Of a stretch of DNA of 64,000 bases, positions 15,791 to 22,876 are shown piece after piece. The translations under genes were made by a program, and so were the position numbers. Position 1 is the first letter of the stretch, and each line of letters opens with the position of its first letter. The stretch comes from Rhizobium grahamii (GTDB taxonomy: Bacteria; Pseudomonadota; Alphaproteobacteria; Rhizobiales; Rhizobiaceae). The stretch spans positions 3,760,001 through 3,824,000 of the forward strand of contig NZ_CP043498.1 in NCBI RefSeq assembly GCF_009498215.1, written 5' to 3'. Under the pieces are notes generated by a model, which was given only the letters and a program-made list of their open reading frames with translations, was not told the origin of the DNA and made no database searches.

Positions 15791-16879
15791 ATGGAGTTCA
15801 GATCGACGTCGGTTTCAGATGCCGTGGCTGCGCTGGATGAACGCTCCAAGGAAATCTTTCGCCGCATCGTAGAGGGCTATCTGGAAACGGGTGAGCCGCT
15901 CGGCTCCCGCAATCTGTCGCGGATTTTGCCGATGTCGCTGTCGCCAGCCTCCGTGCGCAACGTCATGAGCGACCTGGAGGAACTCGGGCTCATCTATTCG
16001 CCGCATGTGAGCGCCGGCCGCCTGCCGACGCAGATCGGGCTCCGCTTCTTTGTCGATGCCTTCATGCAGGTGGGAGACCTCTCCGCCGAGGACCGTGCCA
16101 ACATCGACCGGCAGGTGCGCGCCGAGAGCCGCGACAATCCGATGGAACTGATGATGAACGAGGCAAGCCGAATGCTGTCGGGCATTTCGCGCGGTGCCGG
16201 TCTCGTCATTACCTCGAAGAGCGATCCCGTCCTCAAGCATGTCGAATTCATCCGGCTTGAGCCGACCAAGGCGCTTGCGGTGCTCGTTGGTGATCACGAC
16301 CAGGTGGAAAACCGTATCATCGAGCTTCCAGCCGGCGTGACGTCGTCGCAGCTGACCGAGGCCGCCAATTTCCTCAATGCGCACATGACCGGCCAGACGC
16401 TGCCGGAGCTGAGCAATCAGCTGAGCCGGCTGAAGGACGAGGTGCGCAGCGAGCTCGATACATTGTCACAGGCGCTCGTGGAGCGTGGCATCGCCGTCTG
16501 GTCCGGCAGCGCCGACGAAGGCAAGCCGGCGCAGCTCATCATTCGCGGTCGTGCCAATCTGTTGGAGGGTCTCGCCGGCGCGGACGATCTCGACCGCCTG
16601 CGTATGCTGTTCGACGACCTCGAGAAGAAGGACAGTCTGCTCGAGCTTCTCAATCTTGCCGAAAGCGGCCCGGGTGTGCGGATTTTCATCGGCTCGGAAA
16701 ACAAACTTTTCTCGCTCTCCGGCTCGTCGCTGATCGTTGCGCCCTACCGCGATGACGACGACCGCATTGTCGGCGCCGTAGGGGTCATCGGCCCGACGCG
16801 GCTCAACTATTCGCGCATCGTCCCGATGGTCGATTACACCGCCCAGCTGATGACGCGCCTGTCACGTGGTACGAAATAG
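15791..16879 (+). CDS. hrcA: HrcA, heat-inducible transcription repressor
   Basis: 362 residues. HrcA represses groESL and related chaperone genes by binding CIRCE and is kept active by GroEL. The N-terminal winged helix is clear (RSKEIFRRIVEGYLETGEPLG, then SPASVRNVMSDLEELGLIYSPHVSAGRLPT), the central GAF-like domain holds LKHVEFIRLEP, and the C-terminus has the conserved FIGSEN and ALGVIGPTRLNYS-like VGVIGPTRLNYSRIVPMVDY. Start MEFRSTSVSDAV is preferred over an ATG 31 codons upstream. The ribosome site is weak. It is followed by a convergent GFA-family gene and then grpE. Confidence 0.94.
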   Translation: MEFRSTSVSDAVAALDERSKEIFRRIVEGYLETGEPLGSRNLSRILPMSLSPASVRNVMSDLEELGLIYSPHVSAGRLPTQIGLRFFVDAFMQVGDLSAEDRANIDRQVRAESRDNPMELMMNEASRMLSGISRGAGLVITSKSDPVLKHVEFIRLEPTKALAVLVGDHDQVENRIIELPAGVTSSQLTEAANFLNAHMTGQTLPELSNQLSRLKDEVRSELDTLSQALVERGIAVWSGSADEGKPAQLIIRGRANLLEGLAGADDLDRLRMLFDDLEKKDSLLELLNLAESGPGVRIFIGSENKLFSLSGSSLIVAPYRDDDDRIVGAVGVIGPTRLNYSRIVPMVDYTAQLMTRLSRGTK

Positions 16880-16883
16880 GCCG

Positions 16884-17317
16884 CTACTCCGGCAGCAGGT
16901 CGCCCGAACCGCCCATCTCAGCCGGCATGTCCTTGTACTTCGGCAGCCCGTCGCGGATCCGCAGCACGCTTTCCTGATAGTTCACATGCAATGCGGGGAC
17001 ATACTTGAAGTCGGGCAAGAGTGCCGCGTAGACATCGGTAACGCCCCACGTCGGATGCTCGGTATAGAGATGGCCGCCGCATAGCTCGCAGAATTTTCGC
17101 ACGCTTGTATCGGACTTCTGATAGCCCTCGACATGTTCCCCGCCCTTGGTAACGCGGACAGACTGCGGCTGCCACAGCGTGAAGGCGTTGACCGGCCCGC
17201 CGACCAATGCCGGCAGGAGGCGCAATGGCAATAGCCCATCGCCACCGGTTCGCCGGTAGCGACAATCTCCACGGCACCGCAAAAGCAGCGCCCCGAATAG
17301 CTCTTCTGATCGTTCAT
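16884..17317 (-). pseudogene. GFA-family (glutathione-dependent formaldehyde-activating-like) protein, frameshifted
   Basis: The N-terminal part MNDQKSYSGRCFCGAVEI ... CHCASCRHWSAG lies in one frame and the rest, GPVNAFTLW ... FCELCGGHLYTEHP ... to LLPE, in another. Together they make a normal protein of about 144 residues with the GFA/Mss4-like zinc-binding cysteines. The switch is at 17194-17200, where one C of a CCCC run (plus strand) is missing. GFA-domain proteins include a formaldehyde-glutathione enzyme, but most members have no proven reaction. It converges on hrcA with 4 bases between stops. The lesion resembles those in metK and the saccharopine-dehydrogenase-like gene and may be a sequence error. 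Confidence 0.8.
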
Positions 17318-17468
17318 GGTGGCAGCTCCCTGACCGGAAAAGGTCGAAGCACTGGGATATTTAGTTATCACTAAAATAAAAGAACTTTAGCGGGAGCAAG
17401 TCAAGGCGGCTGATACCAGGGAAGAGGACTCTGCCTGGCCAGCATCGCATGCTTTTCGGTCACGCAGA

Positions 17469-17497
17469 CTTGATTTTTGCCCGCCAAAGCTCGATAT
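17469..17497 (+). promoter_or_regulatory. Possible heat-shock-type promoter for grpE
   Basis: CTTGAT, 17-base spacer, CGATAT, ending 39 bases before the grpE ATG. The -35 resembles the RpoH consensus CTTGAA; the -10 is a weaker match to CCATAT-like sequences. No CIRCE element is seen. Confidence 0.35.
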
Positions 17498-17536
17498 CGG
17501 GCACATCCTGAAAGACACCAATTACCGGAGAACGTC

Positions 17537-18166
17537 ATGACTGACGAAACGACGAAGAACGGACCTGACGCCGCCGCGGCCGAAGCTGCAGCAGACGCGG
17601 CCGCAAACGTCGAAAACGAGGCCACCGAAGACACGGCGCAGCCCGATCCATTGGCTCTCCTCAAGGCTGAAAATGCCGAGCTGCGCGATCGTTATCTGCG
17701 CCTGGCTGCCGAAATGGACAATCTGCGTCGCCGCACGGAGCGTGAGGTCAAGGACGCCAAGACCTACTCTGCCGCTGGCTTCGCCCGTGACATGCTGGCG
17801 GTCTCGGACAATCTGCGTCGCGCCATCGATGCTGTCCCGGAAGAAGCCAAGGCTGCTGGCGATGCCGGTCTCAATACGCTGATCGAAGGCGTCGAGATGA
17901 CCGAGCGCTCGATGCTGTCGGCGCTTGAGCGTCACGGCGTCCGCAAGCTGGAGCCGGTTGGCCAGAAGTTCGATCCGAACTTCCATCAGGCGATGTTCGA
18001 AGTTCCGAACCCCGAAGTGCCCAACAATACGGTCGTTCAGGTCGTTCAGGCTGGCTACACAATTGGCGAGCGCGTTCTGCGTCCTGCCATGGTCGGCGTC
18101 GCCAAGGGCGGCCCGAAGCTTGTCGAACCCGAAACCAATTCGATCTTCGACCAGAAGGACGCTTGA
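17537..18166 (+). CDS. grpE: GrpE, nucleotide exchange factor of DnaK
   Basis: 209 residues. GrpE releases ADP from DnaK during chaperone cycling. The N-terminus is a low-complexity Ala/Glu/Asp stretch (about residues 1-45), followed by the long helical coiled coil LLKAENAELRDRYLRLAAEMDNLRRRTEREV and the C-terminal beta wing with GVRKLEPVGQKFDPNFHQAMF and VVQAGYTIGERVLRPAMVGVAKG. The ATG has CGGAG 9 bases upstream. It lies beyond hrcA, as is common in Rhizobiales, but dnaKJ is not in the window. Confidence 0.95.
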   Translation: MTDETTKNGPDAAAAEAAADAAANVENEATEDTAQPDPLALLKAENAELRDRYLRLAAEMDNLRRRTEREVKDAKTYSAAGFARDMLAVSDNLRRAIDAVPEEAKAAGDAGLNTLIEGVEMTERSMLSALERHGVRKLEPVGQKFDPNFHQAMFEVPNPEVPNNTVVQVVQAGYTIGERVLRPAMVGVAKGGPKLVEPETNSIFDQKDA

Positions 18167-18169
18167 TCC

Positions 18170-18196
18170 GATCGGCCCGCTCCCGCGGGCCTGATC
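18170..18196 (+). terminator. Hairpin terminator between grpE and convergent nucleoside hydrolase gene
   Basis: GGCCCGC - TCCC - GCGGGCC, extendable by GATC on both sides with one bulge, followed by TTT. It lies directly after the grpE stop. Confidence 0.6.
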
Positions 18197-18217
18197 TTTC
18201 CGGCGCCCTTATAAGCT

Positions 18218-19162
18218 TTAGATGCGGGCGAAGCGCTCGATCAGCAGATCGAAGAAGCCGTCCGCTTCAACGTCACGCATGACCTGCGCGTTGCGCTTGC
18301 GGTCGGTGACGTGCCACCAGTCGACAACGGTCATGCCGACCGTCAGCTCCGACTTCACCTCGATCTCCACGTTGCAGGTCCGGCCCTTGAAAAGCTCCGG
18401 CTTCAGGAGATAGGCGATCACGGTCGGATCGTGCAGCGGGCCGCCGTCCGAACCGTACTTCTCGATATCGAAGCGCTCGAAGAATTCCAGCATCTCGACC
18501 ATGGCGATTGCCGGGCGCGTGCCGAGATCGGCCATGCGCTTGACGCGGTCCTTGCGGGTCAAGAGCTTGTGCGTGACGTCAAGCGGCATCATCACGATGG
18601 GGACGCCAGAGCGGAACACGATGTCCGCGGCCTCGGGGTCGACGTAGATATTGAATTCGGCCGCCGGGGTGATGTTGCCGCCTTCGAAGAAGCCGCCGCC
18701 CATCATCACCAGTTCGCGGACGCGCGGGATGATGTCAGGTGCCTTCTGGAATGCCAGGCCGATATTGGTGAGCGGTCCGAGCGTGCAGAGCGTAACGGCG
18801 CCCTCCGGCTCGCTGCGTAGCGTCTCGATGATGAAGTCGACCGAATGCTGTGCCTGCAGCGGCATCGTGGGTTCATCGAGAACAGGGCCATCGAGGCCTG
18901 TCTTCCCGTGCACGTGCTCGGCGGTCACCAGCTTGCGCGCGATCGGCTTGTCGGCGCCTGCGAAGACCTTCGTATCGGTGCGGTCGCAGAGTTCGCAGAC
19001 AATGCGCGCATTGCGGCTGGTATAGGAGAGCGGCACATTGCCGGCGACCGTCGTGATGCCCAGGACCTGAAGCTCTTCCGGGCTTCCGAAGGCCAGCATG
19101 ATCGCGGCGGCATCGTCCTGACCTGGGTCGGTATCGATAATTATCTTTCTCGGGTCTGCCAT
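18218..19162 (-). CDS. Inosine/uridine-preferring nucleoside hydrolase family protein
   Basis: 314 residues. The DTDPGQDDAAAI motif near the N-terminus binds Ca2+ and attacks the N-glycosidic bond of ribonucleosides. TTVAGNVPL, TLGPLTNIGLA, VMMGGGFFEGGNITPAAEFN and PLHDPTVIAYLL are further family blocks. It would feed purine or pyrimidine salvage in the cytoplasm. The start is uncertain: MADPRK (19162) gives the family N-terminus, but in-frame ATGs at 19177 and 19192 each sit immediately after an AGGAGG, within a duplicated 15-base unit. Stands alone between grpE and hsp20. Confidence 0.9.
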   Translation of the reverse strand: MADPRKIIIDTDPGQDDAAAIMLAFGSPEELQVLGITTVAGNVPLSYTSRNARIVCELCDRTDTKVFAGADKPIARKLVTAEHVHGKTGLDGPVLDEPTMPLQAQHSVDFIIETLRSEPEGAVTLCTLGPLTNIGLAFQKAPDIIPRVRELVMMGGGFFEGGNITPAAEFNIYVDPEAADIVFRSGVPIVMMPLDVTHKLLTRKDRVKRMADLGTRPAIAMVEMLEFFERFDIEKYGSDGGPLHDPTVIAYLLKPELFKGRTCNVEIEVKSELTVGMTVVDWWHVTDRKRNAQVMRDVEADGFFDLLIERFARI

Positions 19163-19175
19163 TCCAGTTGTTCCC

Positions 19176-19205
19176 ATCCTCCTAGGTGTCATCCTCCTAG
19201 GTGCT
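19176..19205 (-). repeat. Tandem duplication of a 15-base ribosome-site/ATG unit
   Basis: On the minus strand the unit ACACCTAGGAGGATG occurs twice in a row (the outer copy has one difference), giving two strong AGGAGG sites and two in-frame ATGs upstream of the nucleoside hydrolase. Being a multiple of three, the duplication keeps the frame. Confidence 0.8.
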
Positions 19206-19332
19206 TTTCTTCTTGGTTTGCACCATTGGTCCATCGCCCGCTGCAAATCGGCGCAGCCGCTGCGGGCACGATTTGATGCGAGGCGCCGTCAGCTTTGTCA
19301 AGCGAATGCAAACGGGCCGCACCGAGCTTTGC

Positions 19333-19362
19333 CTTGCGTAGGGGCGTCGCAGTTCCCATATT
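19333..19362 (+). promoter_or_regulatory. RpoH-type heat-shock promoter for hsp20
   Basis: CTTGCG, 16-base spacer, CCCATATT, close to the rhizobial sigma-32 consensus CTTGAA-N16/18-CCATAT. It lies immediately upstream of the ROSE leader, putting the transcript start near 19369. Confidence 0.55.
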
Positions 19363-19368
19363 AGAACT

Positions 19369-19419
19369 ATCCGGATGCTGAGCGTCAGGTCCGGCAAGGT
19401 CGCTTGAATCAAGGACTTG
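19369..19419 (+). ncRNA. ROSE RNA thermometer in hsp20 leader
   Basis: The leader folds into two hairpins. The first is CCGGA (19371) with TCCGG (19390), capped by CTGA-GCG-TCAG. The second, 19399-19416, pairs GTC-G-CTTG with CAAG-GAC across an AAT loop and leaves one bulged G. The second hairpin buries the whole ribosome site AAGGA, and its 5' strand contains TCGCT, the U(U/C)GCU hallmark of ROSE elements, in which a bulged G opposite the Shine-Dalgarno lets the stem melt on heat shock. Position, motif and bulge all fit the established ROSE family of rhizobial small heat-shock genes. Confidence 0.75.
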
Positions 19420-19857
19420 ATGACTATGAGCCGCATTACACCCTTCGCCAGCCCGTTGCTTCTGGGCTTCGATGCCATGGAAAAAACGCTTGAGCGCCTT
19501 TCCAAGGCCAGCGATGGATATCCGCCGTACAATATCGAACGCATTGCCGCGGATCGCTCAGCAGGCGATCCGGAGCGGCTGCGGATCACGCTCGCCGTTG
19601 CCGGCTTCAGCGAAGAGGAACTCGACGTGTCCGTCGAGGAAAATCAACTGTCGATTCGTGGTCGCCAGGTCGATCAGGGCGAGCGGGATTACCTCTATCG
19701 CGGCATTGCAGCGCGCCAGTTTCAGCGCACCTTCGTGCTGGCCGACGGCATGCAGGTTCTCGGCGCAAGTCTTAAGAACGGTCTCCTTTCAGTAGATCTC
19801 ATTCGGCCGGAACCGGCCCGTATGGTGAAGAAAATTAACATTTCGGTCTCACAGTAG
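19420..19857 (+). CDS. Hsp20/alpha-crystallin small heat-shock protein
   Basis: 145 residues. The alpha-crystallin domain spans about residues 35-135: PPYNIERIAAD, LRITLAVAGFSEEELDVSVEENQLSIRGRQ, then YLYRGIAARQFQRTFVLAD and the conserved A-x-x-x-N-G-L-L (ASLKNGLLSVDL). The protein is an ATP-independent holdase that prevents aggregation on heat stress. The start is ATG 19420, 4 bases after AAGGA; ATG 19426 (MSRITPF) is also possible, and TTG 19417 is unlikely. Regulation appears twofold: an RpoH promoter and a ROSE thermometer. A DUF1150 gene follows 49 bases later. Confidence 0.9.
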   Translation: MTMSRITPFASPLLLGFDAMEKTLERLSKASDGYPPYNIERIAADRSAGDPERLRITLAVAGFSEEELDVSVEENQLSIRGRQVDQGERDYLYRGIAARQFQRTFVLADGMQVLGASLKNGLLSVDLIRPEPARMVKKINISVSQ

Positions 19858-19906
19858 AACAACGGCACTGTTTGAGCCGTTGGTCCCTTCTCATGGAGGT
19901 ACAGGA

Positions 19907-20164
19907 ATGTTGATGAAAGAAGCCAATTCGCACCTGACCAAAACCGAACTTGCCGGTATCGGCAACGGCGAGGTCGCATACATCCGCAAAATACGGTCTG
20001 AAGACGTATCCAGATGCTTTCCCGAAGCGCCGGATATCGATCCAAGCGTCGACCTTTGGGCGCTGTTCGGCGCAGACGGCACGCCGATCCTGCTGACGGA
20101 CAATCGTTCCAGCACCTTCTTCAAGGCTGCGGAAGATGAACTGAAAACGGTGAGCCTGCACTAA
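19907..20164 (+). CDS. DUF1150 family protein, Hsp20 partner gene
   Basis: 85 residues with the DUF1150 pattern GNGEVAYIRKIRSEDVSRCFP ... DPSVDLWALFGADGTPILLTDNRSS. A GGAGG site precedes the ATG. The function is unknown. Genes of this family commonly sit directly behind an Hsp20 gene in alphaproteobacteria, and this one shares the hsp20 transcription unit, so heat induction is likely. It is small, acidic at the C-terminus and has no membrane segment. Converges on trmB with 7 bases between the stops. Confidence 0.85.
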   Translation: MLMKEANSHLTKTELAGIGNGEVAYIRKIRSEDVSRCFPEAPDIDPSVDLWALFGADGTPILLTDNRSSTFFKAAEDELKTVSLH

Positions 20165-20171
20165 CGCAGGC

Positions 20172-20873
20172 TCAGACTCGCTTGAATGTGAGATAGGCGG
20201 ACGATCTGCCTTCGCGACGCGCTTTCGCCTCGTAGCGCGTGCTCGGCCAGCCCTCGTAGGGCGTCAGCCAGTCGGCGGCGTTTTGTGCCAGCCACTCGAA
20301 GCCGCCGTGGTCGCGGCACTTCAAGAGCGTCCAGTTGATGTAAGTATCGATATCAGAGGCAAAGCAGAACAGCCCGCCAGGCTTCAACACGCGGTGGAAA
20401 CGGTCGAGATTCGTCTTTGAGACGAAGCGGCGCTTCCAGTGCTTACGCTTTGGCCACGGATCCGGATAAAGCAGATCGATCTGGTCGATCGAGCCATCGG
20501 GCAGCCAGTCCAGCAGTTGCGTCGCATCGTCGTTGTAGACGCGGACATTGCGAGCTCCGGCGTTGTCGACGCTCGACAGCAGCTTCTGCATGGAATTGAT
20601 GAACGGCTCGACACCGATGAATCCTGTCGAGGGCGTTTCCAGCGCGCGATGAATGAGATGCTCGCCGCCGCCGAAGCCGATCTCCAGCCGCAGCTTTTCG
20701 ACGGGCACCGGCCAGAGGTCCTTCAGCGGCTCCGGTGGAGCCGCTGAGAGATCGATGATGAACGCCGGAAGCAGGGTGTTCAGCTTCTCCGCCTGTTGTT
20801 CGCGAAGCGCTTTCCCTTTGCGACGACCGAAGAAGGCTTCGGTCGCGCGTCCGCGGCGTTCCATGTCGGTCAT
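20172..20873 (-). CDS. trmB: TrmB, tRNA (guanine-N7-)-methyltransferase
   Basis: 233 residues. TrmB makes m7G46 in the variable loop of tRNA. The N-terminal FFGRRKGKALREQQ, SAM-site LRLEIGFGGGEHL, the PDPWPKRKHWKRRFV catalytic block and the C-terminal TRYEAKARREGRSSAYLTF are family signatures. Its ATG overlaps the metK stop by 4 bases (ATGA), so it is translationally coupled to metK. Co-expression of a SAM-using enzyme with SAM synthetase makes metabolic sense. Confidence 0.95.
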   Translation of the reverse strand: MTDMERRGRATEAFFGRRKGKALREQQAEKLNTLLPAFIIDLSAAPPEPLKDLWPVPVEKLRLEIGFGGGEHLIHRALETPSTGFIGVEPFINSMQKLLSSVDNAGARNVRVYNDDATQLLDWLPDGSIDQIDLLYPDPWPKRKHWKRRFVSKTNLDRFHRVLKPGGLFCFASDIDTYINWTLLKCRDHGGFEWLAQNAADWLTPYEGWPSTRYEAKARREGRSSAYLTFKRV

Positions 20874-22122
20874 GCTGCTTCCTTGACCTTGACGGCTTCC
20901 TTGAGGCCCTTCACGAGGTCCGTGCGCTCCCAGGAGAACGAGCCGTCGCGACCAGCCTTGCGGCCGAAATGGCCGTAGGCCGAAGTCTTGGCGTAGATCG
21001 GCTTGTTAAGGTCGAGGTGACGGCGGATGCCCGTCGGCGACAGGTCCATGTTCTTGCGGATCGCGGCTTCGACCTGATCTTCCGTCACGCCCTTGCCGGT
21101 GCCATGCAGGTCGACATAGATCGACAGCGGCTGTGCAACGCCGATGGCGTAGGAGAGCTGGATCGTGCAGCGGTCGGAAAGGCCGGCGGCAACGACGTTC
21201 TTCGCGAGGTAGCGCGCAGCGTAGGCAGCGGAGCGGTCGACCTTGGTCGTGTCCTTGCCGGAGAATGCGCCGCCGCCGTGCGGAGCGGCACCGCCGTAGG
21301 TGTCAACGATGATCTTGCGACCGGTCAGGCCGGCGTCGCCGTCAGGGCCGCCGATGACGAACTTGCCGGTCGGGTTGATGTACCACTTGCAATCGCTGGC
21401 GATCGGCAGGTCGCCGAGAGCTTCGCGGATGTAGGGTTCGACAACGGCACGAACCTTCTTGGAATCCCAGCTGTCGTCGAGATGCTGGGTGGAAAGAACG
21501 ATCGAGGTCACTTCAGACGGCTTGCCGTCGACATAGCGGACAGTCACCTGGCTCTTAGCATCGGGCCGAGCTTGGCAACATCGCCGTCGCCCTTCTTGCG
21601 GGCGGTGGCGAGCAGCTGCAGGATCTTGTGCGAGTAGTAGATCGGCGCCGGCATGAGGTCAGGCGTTTCCTTGCAGGCGTAACCGAACATGATCCCCTGG
21701 TCGCCGGCACCTTCGTCGCCCTGCTGGTCGGCGGCATTATCGACGCCTTGGGCGATATCGGCTGACTGCGAGTGCAGGAGCACGTCGATCTTCGCCGTCT
21801 TCCAGTGGAAGCCGTCCTGTTCGTAACCGATGTCCTTGATGGCGCGGCGGGCGGCGGCCTTGAACTTCGACGGGTTGATGACGTCGTTGCCGTCCTTGTC
21901 CTTCTTCATCAGGCTCGGCGGAAGGCGAACTTCACCGGCGATGACGACGCGGTTGGTGGTGGCCAGCGTTTCGCACGCAATGCGCACGCCCCAGGGGTTG
22001 ACGCCGGTCTTCGCCGCTTCGCGGTAGACCAGATCCACGATCTCGTCGGAGATACGGTCACACACCTTGTCCGGATGACCTTCGGCAACTGACTCGCTGG
22101 TGAAGAGATAATTGGCGCGCAT
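20870..22122 (-). pseudogene. metK: MetK, S-adenosylmethionine synthetase, with single-base frameshift
   Basis: The two halves align perfectly with MetK, which makes SAM from methionine and ATP. The first frame gives MRANYLFTSESVAEGHPDKV ... GYACKETPDLMPAPIYYSH ... VAKLGP and then runs into nonsense (MLRAR) and a stop at 21544. The second frame begins at QVTVRYVDGKPSEV and includes GGAAPHGGGAFSGKD and the normal C-terminus. The intended joint LGPDAKSQVTV needs one extra G at about 21573, where the minus strand reads CCCGATGC instead of CCCGGATGC. Full length would be 417 residues, as expected. Since SAM synthetase is normally essential, a sequence error is more likely than a real null allele unless a second copy exists elsewhere. 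Confidence 0.92.
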
Positions 22123-22195
22123 TTCGGGATTTCCCTCAAAGAACAAAAGCTGCGTAGTAGGTACCCAGTTCAGGCGCGAAAAACAAGCGTAGAAG

Positions 22196-22217
22196 GACAT
22201 AAATATATCTTTATGTC
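22196..22217. promoter_or_regulatory. Palindromic operator candidate upstream of metK
   Basis: GACATAAA - TATATC - TTTATGTC, a perfect 8-bp inverted repeat, 74 bases before the metK ATG. Its form resembles operators of ArsR-type regulators of the SAM/SAH cycle (SahR) described in Proteobacteria; that link is an inference from memory. Confidence 0.5.
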
Positions 22218-22252
22218 TGCGGCAAAGTGGCAAAATATGCCCCAAAATGCAG

Positions 22253-22277
22253 AAAAAGCGGCTGTTTAGACCGCTTT
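22253..22277 (-). terminator. Rho-independent terminator of the praR-like gene
   Basis: On the minus strand AAAGCGG - 9-base loop - CCGCTTT followed by TTC, 28 bases after the praR-like stop. It would separate praR from metK and fits with metK having its own control region. Confidence 0.65.
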
Positions 22278-22304
22278 CCCAAAACTCTCTATTTTTATAG
22301 GCGA

Positions 22305-22724
22305 TTATTCGCTGTCGGCTTCGGCTGCGAGCGCCTTGACCAGTTCGACCACCTTCCGCCGGACCTTCGGGTCGGTGATCTTGACGAAGGCCCGGTTGAG
22401 TTGCAGGCCCTCGGAGGAGGAGAGGAAGTCGACCACGTAGTTGGAACTGGAGGCCTCTGCCATGCCGGTCAGCATGCCGGAGTGTTCGCCGGGTGCGTCT
22501 TCGAAGAAGAACGAGACCGGTACGTTCAGGATGCTGGAAATATTCTGGAGGCGGCTGGCACCGACGCGATTGGTGCCTTTTTCGTATTTCTGGATCTGCT
22601 GGAATGTAATGCCGAGGCTTTCCCCTAGTTTTTCCTGGCTCATTCCAAGCATTGTTCGACGGAGGCGAATGCGGCTGCCGACGTGGATGTCGATGGGGTT
22701 CGGCTTCTTCTTATTTTCAATCAT
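22305..22724 (-). CDS. praR: PraR-like XRE-family helix-turn-helix regulator
   Basis: 139 residues. An XRE/lambda-repressor-like helix-turn-helix covers residues 14-70 (VGSRIRLRRTMLGMSQEKLG then ITFQQIQKYEKGTNRVGASRL), followed by the SSILNVPVSFFFEDAP linker typical of this group and a C-terminal helix pair. The N-terminus ENKKKPNPIDIHVGSRIRLR is characteristic of PraR/PhrR-type proteins, which in rhizobia control surface attachment, biofilm and quorum-sensing genes. Lies between lnt and metK, as I recall for Rhizobium chromosomes. It has its own terminator. Confidence 0.8.
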   Translation of the reverse strand: MIENKKKPNPIDIHVGSRIRLRRTMLGMSQEKLGESLGITFQQIQKYEKGTNRVGASRLQNISSILNVPVSFFFEDAPGEHSGMLTGMAEASSSNYVVDFLSSSEGLQLNRAFVKITDPKVRRKVVELVKALAAEADSE

Positions 22725-22876
22725 GGTCCTGCCCTAACAATAATTTTCAACCTTGTTCAAACCGGCATGCCCAAACCCATCCCCAAAACGCCACGTTGCA
22801 AAGCTTTGATTAATCACCCTGAAACATACGTTAAGAACGCCGATCGCAACCACTATGCAATTTTAGGGGTTTTGGG

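Noticed and set aside
20164..20172. Terminator between DUF1150 and trmB
   Set aside because: Only 7 bases separate the two stops and no hairpin is visible there.
22123..22304. SAM riboswitch upstream of metK
   Set aside because: No SAM-I, SAM-II or SAM-V-like conserved core could be found; only a simple palindrome and a terminator are present.
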